A stretch of 64,000 nucleotides of DNA from NZ13-RE01 sp964612975. Lineage in GTDB: Bacteria; Dictyoglomota; Dictyoglomia; Dictyoglomales; Dictyoglomaceae. The stretch lies in the NCBI GenBank assembly GCA_964612975.1, contig CAZTGC010000002.1:124001-188000 (forward strand). The letters run 5' to 3'. A program made the translations under genes and the position numbers. The notes below the pieces were generated by a model. The model did no database searches. It was not told where the DNA came from and worked only from the letters and a program-made list of their open reading frames with translations. Of the stretch, positions 51,262-60,295 are shown piece after piece; position 1 is the stretch's first letter; the number at the start of each line of letters is the position of its first letter.

Positions 51262-53859
51262 ATGAGAGAGTGGAGTAATTTAAAAATAGAAGAGATAGTT
51301 CGAGATTTGGGAACTGATTCTGAAAAGGGTTTGTTGGAAAAAGAGGTTAAAGAAAGGCAAAAAATATATGGAAAAAATATTTTACCTGAAAAACCTCCCC
51401 AAACATTTTTTAAACTCTTCATAAATCAATTTAGAGAATTTCTTACGATAATTCTTCTCTTTGCCACTTTTATTTCTTTTATTCTTGGAGAAATTAAAGA
51501 TGCAATTGCCATCTTTGTTATTGTCTTAATAAATGCAATTTTAGGGGCATCTCAAGAATTTAAAGCAGAAAAAACCTTATCTTCTTTAAAGGCATTAACA
51601 AATCCTATAGTGAAGGTTATAAGAGAAAAAGAAATTAAGGAAGTTTCTATAGAGGAATTGGTTCCTGGAGATATTATTCTTTTAGAAGAGGGAGAAAAGA
51701 TTCCTGCAGATGTTAGATTTATTGAGACTATTCATCTTCAGGTGGATGAATCTATCTTAACAGGAGAGTCGGAAGCGGTAAGAAAAGATGCTAACTTTAT
51801 TGGTGAAGGAAAGTTAGATCTGGGAGAACAAGCTAATATGGGATTTAAGGGGACATACATAATCTCAGGAAGGGGAAAGGGAATCGTAGTAGGTATTGGA
51901 GAAAACACTGCATTGGGAAGAATTGCAAAGATGCTTTCAGAAATGAAAGAAGAACCCACCCCATTGCAAAGAGAACTTGAGAAGTTAGGGAAACAGATAT
52001 CTACTCTTATAATATTTTTAGTTTTGATACTTTTAGGAATTGGAATAATCCAAAGAAGAGAATTTTTAGAGATGTTTATGACTGCTGTTAGTTTAGCGGT
52101 AGCAGCAATTCCCGAGGGGCTTCCTACAGTTATTACTATTCTTCTTGCCTTGGGTGTTCAGGAGATGGCAAGGAGAAAGGCAGTCGTAAAGAGGCTTTCT
52201 GCAGTAGAAGCTCTTGGGGCAACCACTGTAATTTGTACCGATAAGACAGGAACATTAACAGAAAACAAAATGGAATTAGTAAAAATAGGTCTCTTAGATA
52301 AGATTTATGATAGGAATGACTTTCCAAAGGTTAAATCAGAGATTTATGATATATTGGAAAGTACAATTTTATGTAGTAATGTTAGGAAAAAAGATGGGGT
52401 CTATTTAGGAGATCCTTTAGAAATTGCCCTTTATAGAGCTGGAGAAAACTTAGGAATTTTAAATGAAATATTAAATAATAGAGAAAAAATAGAAGAGATT
52501 CCCTTTGATTCTCAGAGGAAAAGAGTTAGTGTTCTTTATAGAGATAAAAATAAATATTCTTTATTTATTAAAGGAGCTCCTGAGGGGATAATTAAAAGAA
52601 GTAAAAATATAAAAATAAATAACTCAGTTTTTGGATTAGATGAAGAGATAGAAAAAAAGCTAATAGAAAGACAAATAGAATTAGCAAAGGAAGGTCTCAG
52701 AGTTTTAGGGGTAGCAAGGAGAATTTTAGAGGATTTTAATAAAGAAGATTTAGAGAAAGATCTTACGTTTTTAGGATTTGTTGCCTTTTTAGATCCTTTA
52801 AGGGATGGAGTAAAAGAGGCTGTTGATCTATGTACAAAGGCTGGAATTAGACCAATAATTGTTACAGGGGATTATATTTGGACTGCAAAAAAAATTGCAA
52901 AGGATCTTGGTATGGATACGGAAAACGGAATTTCCTATCAAGGAGAGGATTTAATTAATGAAAAAGCCTTTGATCAAGTTAATTGGGAAAAAGTCTCAAT
53001 TTTTTCTCGAGTGCTTCCTGAACATAAGATGGAAATAGTAAAGAGATTAAAGGAAAAAGGAGAAATTGTGGCAATGACTGGGGATGGAGTAAATGATGCT
53101 CCTGCACTTAAAATGGCGGATATTGGAGTGAGTATGGGGATGAGGGGGACCGAAGTAGCAAGAGAGGCCTCAGATTTGGTTTTACTTGATGATAGTTTTG
53201 CAACTATTGTGAAGGCAATTGAAGAGGGGAGGAGAATTTTTGATAATATAAGAAAAGTAACCTATTATCTTTTTTCTTGTAATTTGAGTGAGATTATTGT
53301 GGTTGGATTAAGCATATTATTGCGATTTCCATTGCCTTTAACTCCTATAGAACTACTTTGGATAAACCTAATAACTGATGGTTTTCCAGCTTTAGCCTTA
53401 GGAATAGAGCCTACAGAAAAAGATGTTATGGAAAGAAACCCTCGCTCCATAAAGGAGGGAATATTAACTAAGAGGATTTGGAAGAGATTGTTTTTGGATG
53501 GAACTATTATGGGAATTTCTTCCTTATCATTATTTTATTGGGGATTAACCTTCAATAATATAACCTTAGCACGAACTTTAGCTTTTTCAGGACTTGTTTT
53601 TGCTCAATTGTTTCAAGCTTTAACTCTGTCTCTTCGAAGGAGAAAAGATTTTATAAAGGATGCCTTTTCTAATATCTATTTTATCTTGGCTTTAATTTTT
53701 TCTTTTGTTTTACAATTTTTGATCCTATATACATCCTTTGGAAGGAGTTTCTTTAATTTAGAGTATTTGGATTTAGAAAAGATTTTTATAGTGATACTTA
53801 TTTCCTTACTTCCCATATACAAATTTATATTTGAAAAAATATATGAGAAGATTTCTTAG
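51262..53859 (+). CDS. Calcium-type P-type ATPase (SERCA-like)
   Basis: 865 aa, P2A type. N-terminal cation-ATPase domain, A-domain LTGES, phospho-Asp in ICTDKTGTLT (about 327), hinge GDGVNDAPALKMADIG. Calcium ligands of SERCA are matched: PEGLP (284-288), Asn and Glu in FSCNLSEII and WINLITDGFPALALGIEP. It pumps Ca2+ (or Mn2+) out at the expense of ATP. GAGGT precedes the ATG 10 bases after the HNH stop. Its 3' end overlaps the LysM gene. Confidence 0.92.
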   Translation: MREWSNLKIEEIVRDLGTDSEKGLLEKEVKERQKIYGKNILPEKPPQTFFKLFINQFREFLTIILLFATFISFILGEIKDAIAIFVIVLINAILGASQEFKAEKTLSSLKALTNPIVKVIREKEIKEVSIEELVPGDIILLEEGEKIPADVRFIETIHLQVDESILTGESEAVRKDANFIGEGKLDLGEQANMGFKGTYIISGRGKGIVVGIGENTALGRIAKMLSEMKEEPTPLQRELEKLGKQISTLIIFLVLILLGIGIIQRREFLEMFMTAVSLAVAAIPEGLPTVITILLALGVQEMARRKAVVKRLSAVEALGATTVICTDKTGTLTENKMELVKIGLLDKIYDRNDFPKVKSEIYDILESTILCSNVRKKDGVYLGDPLEIALYRAGENLGILNEILNNREKIEEIPFDSQRKRVSVLYRDKNKYSLFIKGAPEGIIKRSKNIKINNSVFGLDEEIEKKLIERQIELAKEGLRVLGVARRILEDFNKEDLEKDLTFLGFVAFLDPLRDGVKEAVDLCTKAGIRPIIVTGDYIWTAKKIAKDLGMDTENGISYQGEDLINEKAFDQVNWEKVSIFSRVLPEHKMEIVKRLKEKGEIVAMTGDGVNDAPALKMADIGVSMGMRGTEVAREASDLVLLDDSFATIVKAIEEGRRIFDNIRKVTYYLFSCNLSEIIVVGLSILLRFPLPLTPIELLWINLITDGFPALALGIEPTEKDVMERNPRSIKEGILTKRIWKRLFLDGTIMGISSLSLFYWGLTFNNITLARTLAFSGLVFAQLFQALTLSLRRRKDFIKDAFSNIYFILALIFSFVLQFLILYTSFGRSFFNLEYLDLEKIFIVILISLLPIYKFIFEKIYEKIS

Positions 53860-54220
53860 AGAATTTTTAATATATATAATAAGCTTTCTTTTAGTTATCT
53901 TCCTTGCAAGCCAGTTATTCTTAGTTGAGAAAATCTCACAGATTGTGAAGAAGGAAAAAATAAAAGGAGAGGAAATAAAAGCGGTCGAAAAAAAGGTAGA
54001 AAGTATCGAGGCTCCATTGTCAGAAAATAATTTAAAGAAGGAAAAAAATCAAGAAACATATACTCTGATGGTATATGAAGTAAAGGTGGGAGACACTACT
54101 ATAGGAATTGCTCAGAAATATGCCATTGATTGGAAGGAATTAGCAAAAATCAATAATCTTAAAGATCCCAACAAATTATATGCGGGACAGAAATTAATTA
54201 TTCCAATAAAAAAAGACTAG
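53843..54220 (+). CDS. Membrane-anchored LysM domain protein
   Basis: 125 aa from ATG 53843 (a TTG at 53831 is the alternative; neither has a clear ribosome site). One N-terminal TM helix (about residues 6-24), a charged linker and a C-terminal LysM (YEVKVGDTTIGIAQKYAIDWKELAKINNL...AGQKLIIP) that binds peptidoglycan. It overlaps the Ca-ATPase end by 17 bp. It may link the inner membrane to the wall (inference). Confidence 0.85.
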   Translation: MRRFLREFLIYIISFLLVIFLASQLFLVEKISQIVKKEKIKGEEIKAVEKKVESIEAPLSENNLKKEKNQETYTLMVYEVKVGDTTIGIAQKYAIDWKELAKINNLKDPNKLYAGQKLIIPIKKD

Positions 54221-54225
54221 TATAC

Positions 54226-54254
54226 TTGATAGGCAAAATTCCATTTGTTATAAT
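54226..54254 (+). promoter_or_regulatory. Promoter of the tRNA-Phe/tRNA-Arg unit
   Basis: TTGATA (54226-54231), 17 bp, TATAAT (54249-54254), 13 bases before the tRNA-Phe 5' end. Confidence 0.8.
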
Positions 54255-54267
54255 CTTTTATAGAGTT

Positions 54268-54343
54268 GCGGACGTAGCTCAGTCGGTAGAGCGAGGGACT
54301 GAAAATCCCTGCGTCGGTGGTTCGATTCCACCCGTCCGCACCA
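54268..54343 (+). tRNA. tRNA-Phe (GAA)
   Basis: 76 nt with CCA. Acceptor GCGGACG/CGTCCGC, anticodon loop CTGAAAA giving GAA, T arm GGTGG-TTCGATT-CCACC. It follows a near-consensus promoter and precedes tRNA-Arg by 75 bases. Confidence 0.97.
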
Positions 54344-54418
54344 TAAAAAAGAGAAGAGAAAATTTGAAAATAAAAAAAATTACTTTTAATATAAAGAAAA
54401 TTATTCTCTCCTTTTTAA

Positions 54419-54495
54419 GCGCCCGTAGCTCAGTAGGACAGAGCAGCGGTTTCCTAAACCGCGTGTCGGGGGTTCGAGTCCCTTCGGGCGCACCA
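54419..54495 (+). tRNA. tRNA-Arg (CCT)
   Basis: 77 nt with CCA. Acceptor GCGCCCG/CGGGCGC, anticodon stem GCGGT/ACCGC with loop TTCCTAA giving CCT, T arm GGGGG-TTCGAGT-CCCTT in which the last pair is weak. It reads AGG, a common Arg codon in this window. Confidence 0.95.
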
Positions 54496-54617
54496 AAACT
54501 CGAATACTTGTATTCTACTCCATGCTTCAATAAAATCCTATTTGGAGGTGATATTTTTATTAAAAATTTTTGCTTATTTTTTACAATAATCCCTTCATTA
54601 AAAAGGAGGTTTAGGAA

Positions 54618-55730
54618 ATGGCAGATGTGAAGCTTGAGAATGTAACCAAAAGGTTTGGAGAGGTATTAGCAGTAAATAATGTTAATTTGGATATTCAAGA
54701 TAGAGAATTTATTGTTCTTGTTGGGCCTTCAGGATGTGGAAAAACAACAACCCTAAGAATGATTGCAGGATTAGAGGAGGTGACAGAAGGGAGGATTTAT
54801 ATAGGTGGAAGATTGGTTAATGATGTTCCCCCAAAGGATAGAGATATTGCGATGGTGTTCCAAAATTATGCTCTCTATCCTCATATGACTGTTTATGACA
54901 ATATGGCTTTTGGTTTAAAACTTAGGAAATTTCACAAGGAAGAAATTGATAGAAGAGTAAAAGTGGCTGCTGAAATGTTGGGGATTGAGAATTTGTTAAG
55001 GAGAAAACCAAAGGAATTGTCTGGTGGACAAAGACAAAGAGTAGCCTTGGGACGTGCCATCGTTCGAGAGCCAAAGGTCTTCCTAATGGATGAGCCTTTA
55101 TCAAACTTGGATGCAAAATTAAGGGTTCAAATGAGAGCAGAACTTAAAAAGCTGCAAAGAAGTCTCGGTGTTACCACAATATATGTTACCCATGACCAAA
55201 CTGAAGCAATGACCATGGGAGATCGTATTGTAGTAATGAGAGATGGGATAGTTCAACAAGTAGATGAGCCTCTTACTATTTATGAAAAACCCAATAATAT
55301 TTTTGTAGCAGGATTTATTGGTAGTCCTCCTATGAACTTTATAGATGCTCGTCTTGATGAAAATGCAAAAGTCTTAGATTTAGGAGGCGTAAAATTAGGA
55401 ATTCCTCAAGATATGCAAAGTTTTGTTGCTGAAAATGCAAAGAATTATCTTGGGAAGAAGGTCATTCTTGGGATAAGACCAGAACATATTTATGATGTAT
55501 CTCTTATTAAAATTGAAGAAATTATTCCAGAGGATGTAGCAGAAATGAAGATTGAAGTTTTAGAGCCTATGGGAACAGAAGTTTATCTTTATCTTATAGA
55601 GGGACCAGTAAGTGCTGTAGCGAGAGTAGGATCAGAAACAAGAGGAAGGATGGGAGATAGAATTAGAGTTATGTTTGATTTAAGAAAAATGCACCTGTTT
55701 GATCCTACAACTCAAGTGGCAATCATTTGA
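54618..55730 (+). CDS. ABC transporter ATPase, MalK/UgpC family
   Basis: 370 aa. Walker A GPSGCGKTT, Q-loop, signature LSGGQRQRVALGRA, Walker B VFLMDEPLSNLDAKLR, His of THDQTEAM, and a C-terminal TOBE/MalK regulatory region (PPMNFIDA, GIRPEHIYDV). This class energises carbohydrate importers. No permease or binding-protein genes are next to it, so it may be a shared multitask ATPase (MsmK-like). AAGGAGG precedes the ATG. The 122 bases before it hold no clear gene. A hairpin terminator follows, then two GH57 genes. Confidence 0.93.
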   Translation: MADVKLENVTKRFGEVLAVNNVNLDIQDREFIVLVGPSGCGKTTTLRMIAGLEEVTEGRIYIGGRLVNDVPPKDRDIAMVFQNYALYPHMTVYDNMAFGLKLRKFHKEEIDRRVKVAAEMLGIENLLRRKPKELSGGQRQRVALGRAIVREPKVFLMDEPLSNLDAKLRVQMRAELKKLQRSLGVTTIYVTHDQTEAMTMGDRIVVMRDGIVQQVDEPLTIYEKPNNIFVAGFIGSPPMNFIDARLDENAKVLDLGGVKLGIPQDMQSFVAENAKNYLGKKVILGIRPEHIYDVSLIKIEEIIPEDVAEMKIEVLEPMGTEVYLYLIEGPVSAVARVGSETRGRMGDRIRVMFDLRKMHLFDPTTQVAII

Positions 55731-55761
55731 AGATATTAATCTTCTCTCTCAAGGATATTAC

Positions 55762-55804
55762 AAAGAAGGGGGAGTATACGGTCTCCCTTCTTTGATTTTT
55801 TATT
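55762..55804 (+). terminator. Terminator between the MalK ATPase and the GH57 genes
   Basis: AAAGAAGGGGGA (55762-55773) pairs with TCTCCCTTCTTT (55782-55793; one G-T), 8-base loop, then TTTGATTTTTTATTAT. It ends 5 bases before the ribosome site of the GH57 branching enzyme, leaving little room for a promoter for that gene. Confidence 0.82.
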
Positions 55805-55821
55805 ATAAGGGAGGGGTTAAG

Positions 55822-57375
55822 ATGAATAAGGTTTATTTTAATTTGGTTTTACATTCTCATCTTCCCTTTGTTAAGAAGGCTGGGAGATGGCCCTTTGGAG
55901 AAGAATGGTTTTTCGAAGCAATGTTGGAAACTTATATCCCCCTTTCAATAATTTTTTATAATCTTAAAGAGAAAGGAATAGATTGGCATATAACCCTTAG
56001 CGTTACGCCAGTTCTTGCTGAGCAACTGTCTGACGCTTATATGATTTATGAAGCAGAAAAATATATCGAAGAGAAAATATATTTAGCGGAGAAGGATTAT
56101 TATGAGCTTAACAAAGAAGGAAAAGAAGAAGCTCAACTGGCACTATTCTATAAAAATCTTTATAAGAATACACTAAATTTTTTTAGAAATAAGTTTTCGA
56201 GGAATCTTTTAAAGTTTTGGACAGAATTACAAAGGGATGGAAATTTAGAGGTTTTAACAAGCTCTGCAACCCATGCCTATCTTCCATTATTGGGGAAAAA
56301 TTCTTCTATTTATGCTCAATTAAGTATAGGTAAGGAATCTTATATGAAACATTTTGGAGAAAGACCCTTTGGTATTTGGCTTCCTGAATGTGCCTATAAA
56401 CCTGGTCTTGAAAAATTTTTATCGAATTTAGATTTTAAATACTTTTTTGTTGATACCCATTCAATATTAGGGGGAGAATCCTTAGGATATCCTGATCTCA
56501 AAGTTTCTAAAGATAGGAGATTAATTTTAGAACCCTATTATGTAAATGAAAGTGAGGTAATAGTATTTGGAAGACATGAAAGAACCAGTATGCAAGTTTG
56601 GTCTGCAGAGTGGGGTTATCCAGGAGATGGAGTATATAGAGAGTTTCATAAAAAGGCAGAAACTTCAGGTCTCCAATATTGGAGAATTGTATCAAAAAAT
56701 TTGGATTTAAGTAAAAAGAAAATCTATGAGCCAGAAATTGCGAGAAATAGGGCACTGGAACATGCAAGCCATTTTGTTAGTCTTTTAGAAGAAGAGGGAA
56801 AGGGTAATAAAGGGATAATTACAGCAATGTATGATACAGAGCTTTTTGGACATTGGTGGTTTGAAGGACTAGCCTTTTTAGAAAGAGTATATGAACTCAT
56901 TAATGAAAGTAGTTTTGTAGAGAGCATTTCTCCAAGTATATATCTTAATAACTTTAATCCAGAGGAAAGGATATTTCTTCCCGAGTCCTCCTGGGGGAGA
57001 GGGGGAAAACATGAAGTATGGTTAAACAAGGATACTGAAGAGCTTTGGGAAAAAATATATTCTGTAGAAGATATAATGGAAGAAGTTGTTATGGATGAAG
57101 TCTCTTCGTTATGGAAGGAAAAGATTTTGAAGCAAATGGCAAGAGAAAAATTGCTTTTAGAAAGTAGTGATTGGCCTTTCCTGATTAGCACAAATCAGGC
57201 TCGAGACTATGGGTATAAAAGATTTTATCAGCATTTTGAATTTTTTCAAAAACTCTACGACCTTTTAAAAATAAAGGAACCATCAGTAGAAGATTTTAGT
57301 TTCTTAAAAAAATTAGAAGAGATAGATTCTTTATTTCCAAATATAGATTATAAAATATTCCGTAAGGAAGGATAA
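55822..57375 (+). CDS. GH57 1,4-alpha-glucan branching enzyme-like protein (with DUF1957)
   Basis: 517 aa from ATG 55822 (GGGAGGGG upstream; the frame extends 5' but has no start signal). GH57 (beta/alpha)7 motifs: LHSHLPFV, nucleophile in GIWLPECAYKP (Glu189), acid/base in MYDTELFGHWWFEG (Asp338), then the C-terminal helical DUF1957 domain (ESSWGRGGKHEVWLN). This matches thermophile branching enzymes of Thermus and Thermococcus, which form alpha-1,6 branches in glycogen. Some relatives are mainly hydrolytic. It is followed 2 bases later by amyA. Confidence 0.9.
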   Translation: MNKVYFNLVLHSHLPFVKKAGRWPFGEEWFFEAMLETYIPLSIIFYNLKEKGIDWHITLSVTPVLAEQLSDAYMIYEAEKYIEEKIYLAEKDYYELNKEGKEEAQLALFYKNLYKNTLNFFRNKFSRNLLKFWTELQRDGNLEVLTSSATHAYLPLLGKNSSIYAQLSIGKESYMKHFGERPFGIWLPECAYKPGLEKFLSNLDFKYFFVDTHSILGGESLGYPDLKVSKDRRLILEPYYVNESEVIVFGRHERTSMQVWSAEWGYPGDGVYREFHKKAETSGLQYWRIVSKNLDLSKKKIYEPEIARNRALEHASHFVSLLEEEGKGNKGIITAMYDTELFGHWWFEGLAFLERVYELINESSFVESISPSIYLNNFNPEERIFLPESSWGRGGKHEVWLNKDTEELWEKIYSVEDIMEEVVMDEVSSLWKEKILKQMAREKLLLESSDWPFLISTNQARDYGYKRFYQHFEFFQKLYDLLKIKEPSVEDFSFLKKLEEIDSLFPNIDYKIFRKEG

Positions 57376-57377
57376 TA

Positions 57378-59489
57378 ATGAAAGGTAAAATTGTTTTTTC
57401 CTTAGGATTCCATAATCACCAACCCATAGGAAATTTTGATTTCATTATAGAGAAAGCATATAAGCTATCCTATAAACCTCTAATTGAATTTTTCTTAAAA
57501 AATTCAGATTTTTCTTTTAGTATTCATTTTTCTGGTTTTCTTTTACAGTGGCTTGAAAAAAATCATCCCGAATATTTTAAAATTTTAAAAATAATTTCTG
57601 ATAGAGGACAAATGGAAATATTTTCTGGGGGATTTTATGAGCCTATACTGCCCATGATCCCTGACGAAGATAAAATATTGCAAATTAAAAAATTAAATAA
57701 ATATATCTGGAATAAATTTGGACAAAGACCAAAGGGAATTTGGCTTGCAGAAAGAGTTTGGGAACCCCATCTTGTCAAATTCTTAGCTGAGGCAGAAATT
57801 GAATATATTGTAGTTGATGATACTCATTTTCTTTTTACAGGATTAAGACCCGAAGATCTTTTTAACTATTTTATTATGGAAGAACAGGGATATATTATTA
57901 AGGTTTTTCCTATTAGTATGAAACTTAGATATCTTGTGCCCTTTCATGAACCCCAGGAGACAATAGATTATTTTAAAAATTGCTCTACTTATGAAAATGT
58001 TAATATTGCAGTTTTGTTTGATGATGGAGAAAAGTTTGGTCTTTGGCCCGATACTTATGAAACAGTCTATGAAAAGAGATGGTTAGAAAGATTTTGGGAA
58101 GCTTTGAAAGAGAATTCTTCTTTTATAGAAATAATGAATTATAGGGAATATATTAAGAAATTTCCTCCCGCTGGAAGGATTTATTTACCTACTGCTTCTT
58201 ATAGGGAGATGATGGAATGGGCGCTTTACCCTACTGCTCAAAAGGTCTTGGAGGAATTGGTGGAAGAAATAAAAAAGGAGGGAAAATGGGAAAGATATTC
58301 TCCCTTTATTAAAGGGGGATTTTGGAGAAATTTTTTGACAAAATATGATGAAGCAAACCATATTCATAAAAGGATGTTATATGTGAGGGAAAAGATAAAA
58401 AATATATCCATGAAAAGCAAATATAAGGATCTTGCTTTAGAAGAAATATGGCAGGCACAGGCTAATGATGCTTATTGGCATGGTATTTTTGGTGGTCTCT
58501 ATCTTCCCCATTTAAGATCTGCATTATATTCCCATATAATTAAAGGAGAAAATTATTTAGATAGGATTTATAAGAAAAATAATATAACTTTAAAATTCCT
58601 TGATTTTGATTGCGATGGCCAGGAGGAAATAATTGTAGAATCAAGGAATTTTAATTTATATTTTGCTCCCCATTTTGGTGCTGGACTTTTAGAATGGGAT
58701 TTTAAACCTATCTCCTTTAATCTTACCGATATTTTAACAAGAAGAGTGGAGGCTTATCATGAAAGGCTTTTTTCTATAAAAGAAAATGTAGGGGAAGGAA
58801 AGACTATCCATGAGAGATGGGCAGTTAAAGAAAAAGGTTTAGAAAATCTACTTTTTTGTGATAAACATAGAAGATTTTCCTTTAAGGAATATTTTTTTAA
58901 AGAAACTCCTTCTATAGAGGAACTTTATCAAGGTAAAGATAATTCTTGGTTTGATTCTTTAGGCTTTTCCTTCAATTGGAAAAAAACAAAACTAAGGGAT
59001 AATTTATTACTAAGTTTTACTGGAGAAAATTATTATTTTAAGCTGGAAAAGGATTTTGTGATTTACAAATATGAGCCAAAGATTGAGGTAATTTATAAAA
59101 TACAAAATATCTCCGCGGAAGAAATTTCCTTTGTTTTTGCATGGGAAGTTCTTTTTAATTTCTTGGCTCCAGAGCATGATGATTATTATCTTTATATTAC
59201 CAATACCCCTTGGAAATCTTTTCTTAGATCCTTGGGAATTGAGGAAATAGATAGTTGGGGGATAAAAACTCCTTTTATTAACTTAATTTGTGAGATTAAT
59301 GAGAAGGTTAAATGGTATAGATATCCTATAGAGACCATATCTTTATCTGAAGAGGGTTTTGAGAGAGTTTATCAGGGGAGTGCTTTTCTCCATTCTTATA
59401 ATGTAAATCTTAAATCCAAAGGGAAATGGATCACAAAAATAATTTTTTATATAGATTCTGATTTTAAAGCTTCTAATAATTTATCATGA
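57378..59489 (+). CDS. amyA: GH57 alpha-amylase/4-alpha-glucanotransferase
   Basis: 703 aa. The sequence is close in pattern to AmyA of Dictyoglomus thermophilum (HNHQPIGNFDF, SGGFYEPILP, YLPTASYREMMEW, GGFWRNF). The nucleophile is in IWLAERVWEP (Glu125) and the acid/base in LFDDGEKFGLWP (Asp215/216), as in Thermococcus litoralis glucanotransferase. Beyond about residue 405 a beta-sandwich domain (HERWAVKEKGLENLLF) completes the fold. No signal peptide: cytoplasmic, acting on glycogen or maltodextrins. Its 3' end overlaps suhB by 43 bp on the other strand. Confidence 0.94.
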   Translation: MKGKIVFSLGFHNHQPIGNFDFIIEKAYKLSYKPLIEFFLKNSDFSFSIHFSGFLLQWLEKNHPEYFKILKIISDRGQMEIFSGGFYEPILPMIPDEDKILQIKKLNKYIWNKFGQRPKGIWLAERVWEPHLVKFLAEAEIEYIVVDDTHFLFTGLRPEDLFNYFIMEEQGYIIKVFPISMKLRYLVPFHEPQETIDYFKNCSTYENVNIAVLFDDGEKFGLWPDTYETVYEKRWLERFWEALKENSSFIEIMNYREYIKKFPPAGRIYLPTASYREMMEWALYPTAQKVLEELVEEIKKEGKWERYSPFIKGGFWRNFLTKYDEANHIHKRMLYVREKIKNISMKSKYKDLALEEIWQAQANDAYWHGIFGGLYLPHLRSALYSHIIKGENYLDRIYKKNNITLKFLDFDCDGQEEIIVESRNFNLYFAPHFGAGLLEWDFKPISFNLTDILTRRVEAYHERLFSIKENVGEGKTIHERWAVKEKGLENLLFCDKHRRFSFKEYFFKETPSIEELYQGKDNSWFDSLGFSFNWKKTKLRDNLLLSFTGENYYFKLEKDFVIYKYEPKIEVIYKIQNISAEEISFVFAWEVLFNFLAPEHDDYYLYITNTPWKSFLRSLGIEEIDSWGIKTPFINLICEINEKVKWYRYPIETISLSEEGFERVYQGSAFLHSYNVNLKSKGKWITKIIFYIDSDFKASNNLS

Positions 59490-60223
59490 ATTGAATTGTT
59501 TGAAGCAACAATACTTGATTCTTTAAGAGAAATTATATTGTTATCAAAATCTGTTACCTTTCCTCCTCCTTCTTCTACCAGAAGAACTCCTGCAGAAAAA
59601 TCCCAAATATTTAATTTTTTACACCAATATCCATCTAATCTACCACAAGATACATATGCTAATTCTAATGCTGCAGATCCTATTCTTCTTACCCCATGAC
59701 TTCTTCTTGAAAGATTTATAAAGGAAATAAAGTTTTTTTCATCAAGGGTTAAGTCATAAGGAAGACCAAAGGCTAAAAGAGAATCTTGAATTTCTTTAAC
59801 CTTAGAAACTCTTATTCTTTTTCCATTTAAAAAAGCTCCCTTTCCCTTTATAGCAGAAAAAAGTTCATCTCTTATAGGATCATATACTACCCCTAAAATA
59901 ATACTATTTATCTTTTTTAAAGCAATACTTACTGAAAAATATGGATTATTATGGGCATAGTTTGTTGTCCCATCCAAGGGATCTATTATCCATTGATATA
60001 GGGATTCTTTTTTAATATTTCCCTTCTCTTCGGATAATATGGAGTGGTTAGGAAAATTTTTACTAATTAATTCAATAATTTTTTCTTCGGAAAGTCTATC
60101 TGCATTTGTTATTAGATTAGAAATACTCTTAAATTTAATATCCTTTTCATCATAAAAGTATCTCAGAAGGATTTTTCCTGCTTCTTTTGCAATATTTTTA
60201 GCAATAATTAAAATTTCTTCCAT
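59447..60223 (-). CDS. suhB: Inositol monophosphatase family protein
   Basis: 258 aa. Metal site EEKG (LSEEKGNIKKES), IIDPLDGTTNYAHN and the C-terminal WDFSAGVLLVEEGGG. It dephosphorylates inositol-1-phosphate, and thermophile relatives also act on fructose-1,6-bisphosphate. A GGAGGAAAC ribosome site precedes the ATG. The 3' end overlaps the end of amyA by 43 bp. Confidence 0.93.
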   Translation of the reverse strand: MEEILIIAKNIAKEAGKILLRYFYDEKDIKFKSISNLITNADRLSEEKIIELISKNFPNHSILSEEKGNIKKESLYQWIIDPLDGTTNYAHNNPYFSVSIALKKINSIILGVVYDPIRDELFSAIKGKGAFLNGKRIRVSKVKEIQDSLLAFGLPYDLTLDEKNFISFINLSRRSHGVRRIGSAALELAYVSCGRLDGYWCKKLNIWDFSAGVLLVEEGGGKVTDFDNNIISLKESSIVASNNSIHDKLLEALKSESI

Positions 60224-60263
60224 AGTTTCCTCCTTGATTTCTAAAGTGGAAATCTTTTTATGA

Positions 60264-60278
60264 TATAATTACTATAAT
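60264..60278 (+). promoter_or_regulatory. Tandem TATAAT hexamers before clpC
   Basis: TATAAT at 60264-60269 and again at 60273-60278, both upstream of GGGAGGTGA (60283-60291). No -35 consensus and no CtsR (tandem GGTCAAA) or CIRCE operator was found. Confidence 0.45.
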
Positions 60279-60295
60279 AATTGGGAGGTGAAAAA

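Noticed and set aside
54501..54514. GAATACTTGTATTC inverted repeat after tRNA-Arg as terminator or operator
   Set aside because: Only a 6-bp stem with a 2-base loop and no T-tract; too weak to call.
55699..55821. 5' extension of the GH57 branching enzyme frame
   Set aside because: The region contains the MalK gene end and a terminator; the start at 55822 has a good ribosome site and begins at the conserved N-terminus.
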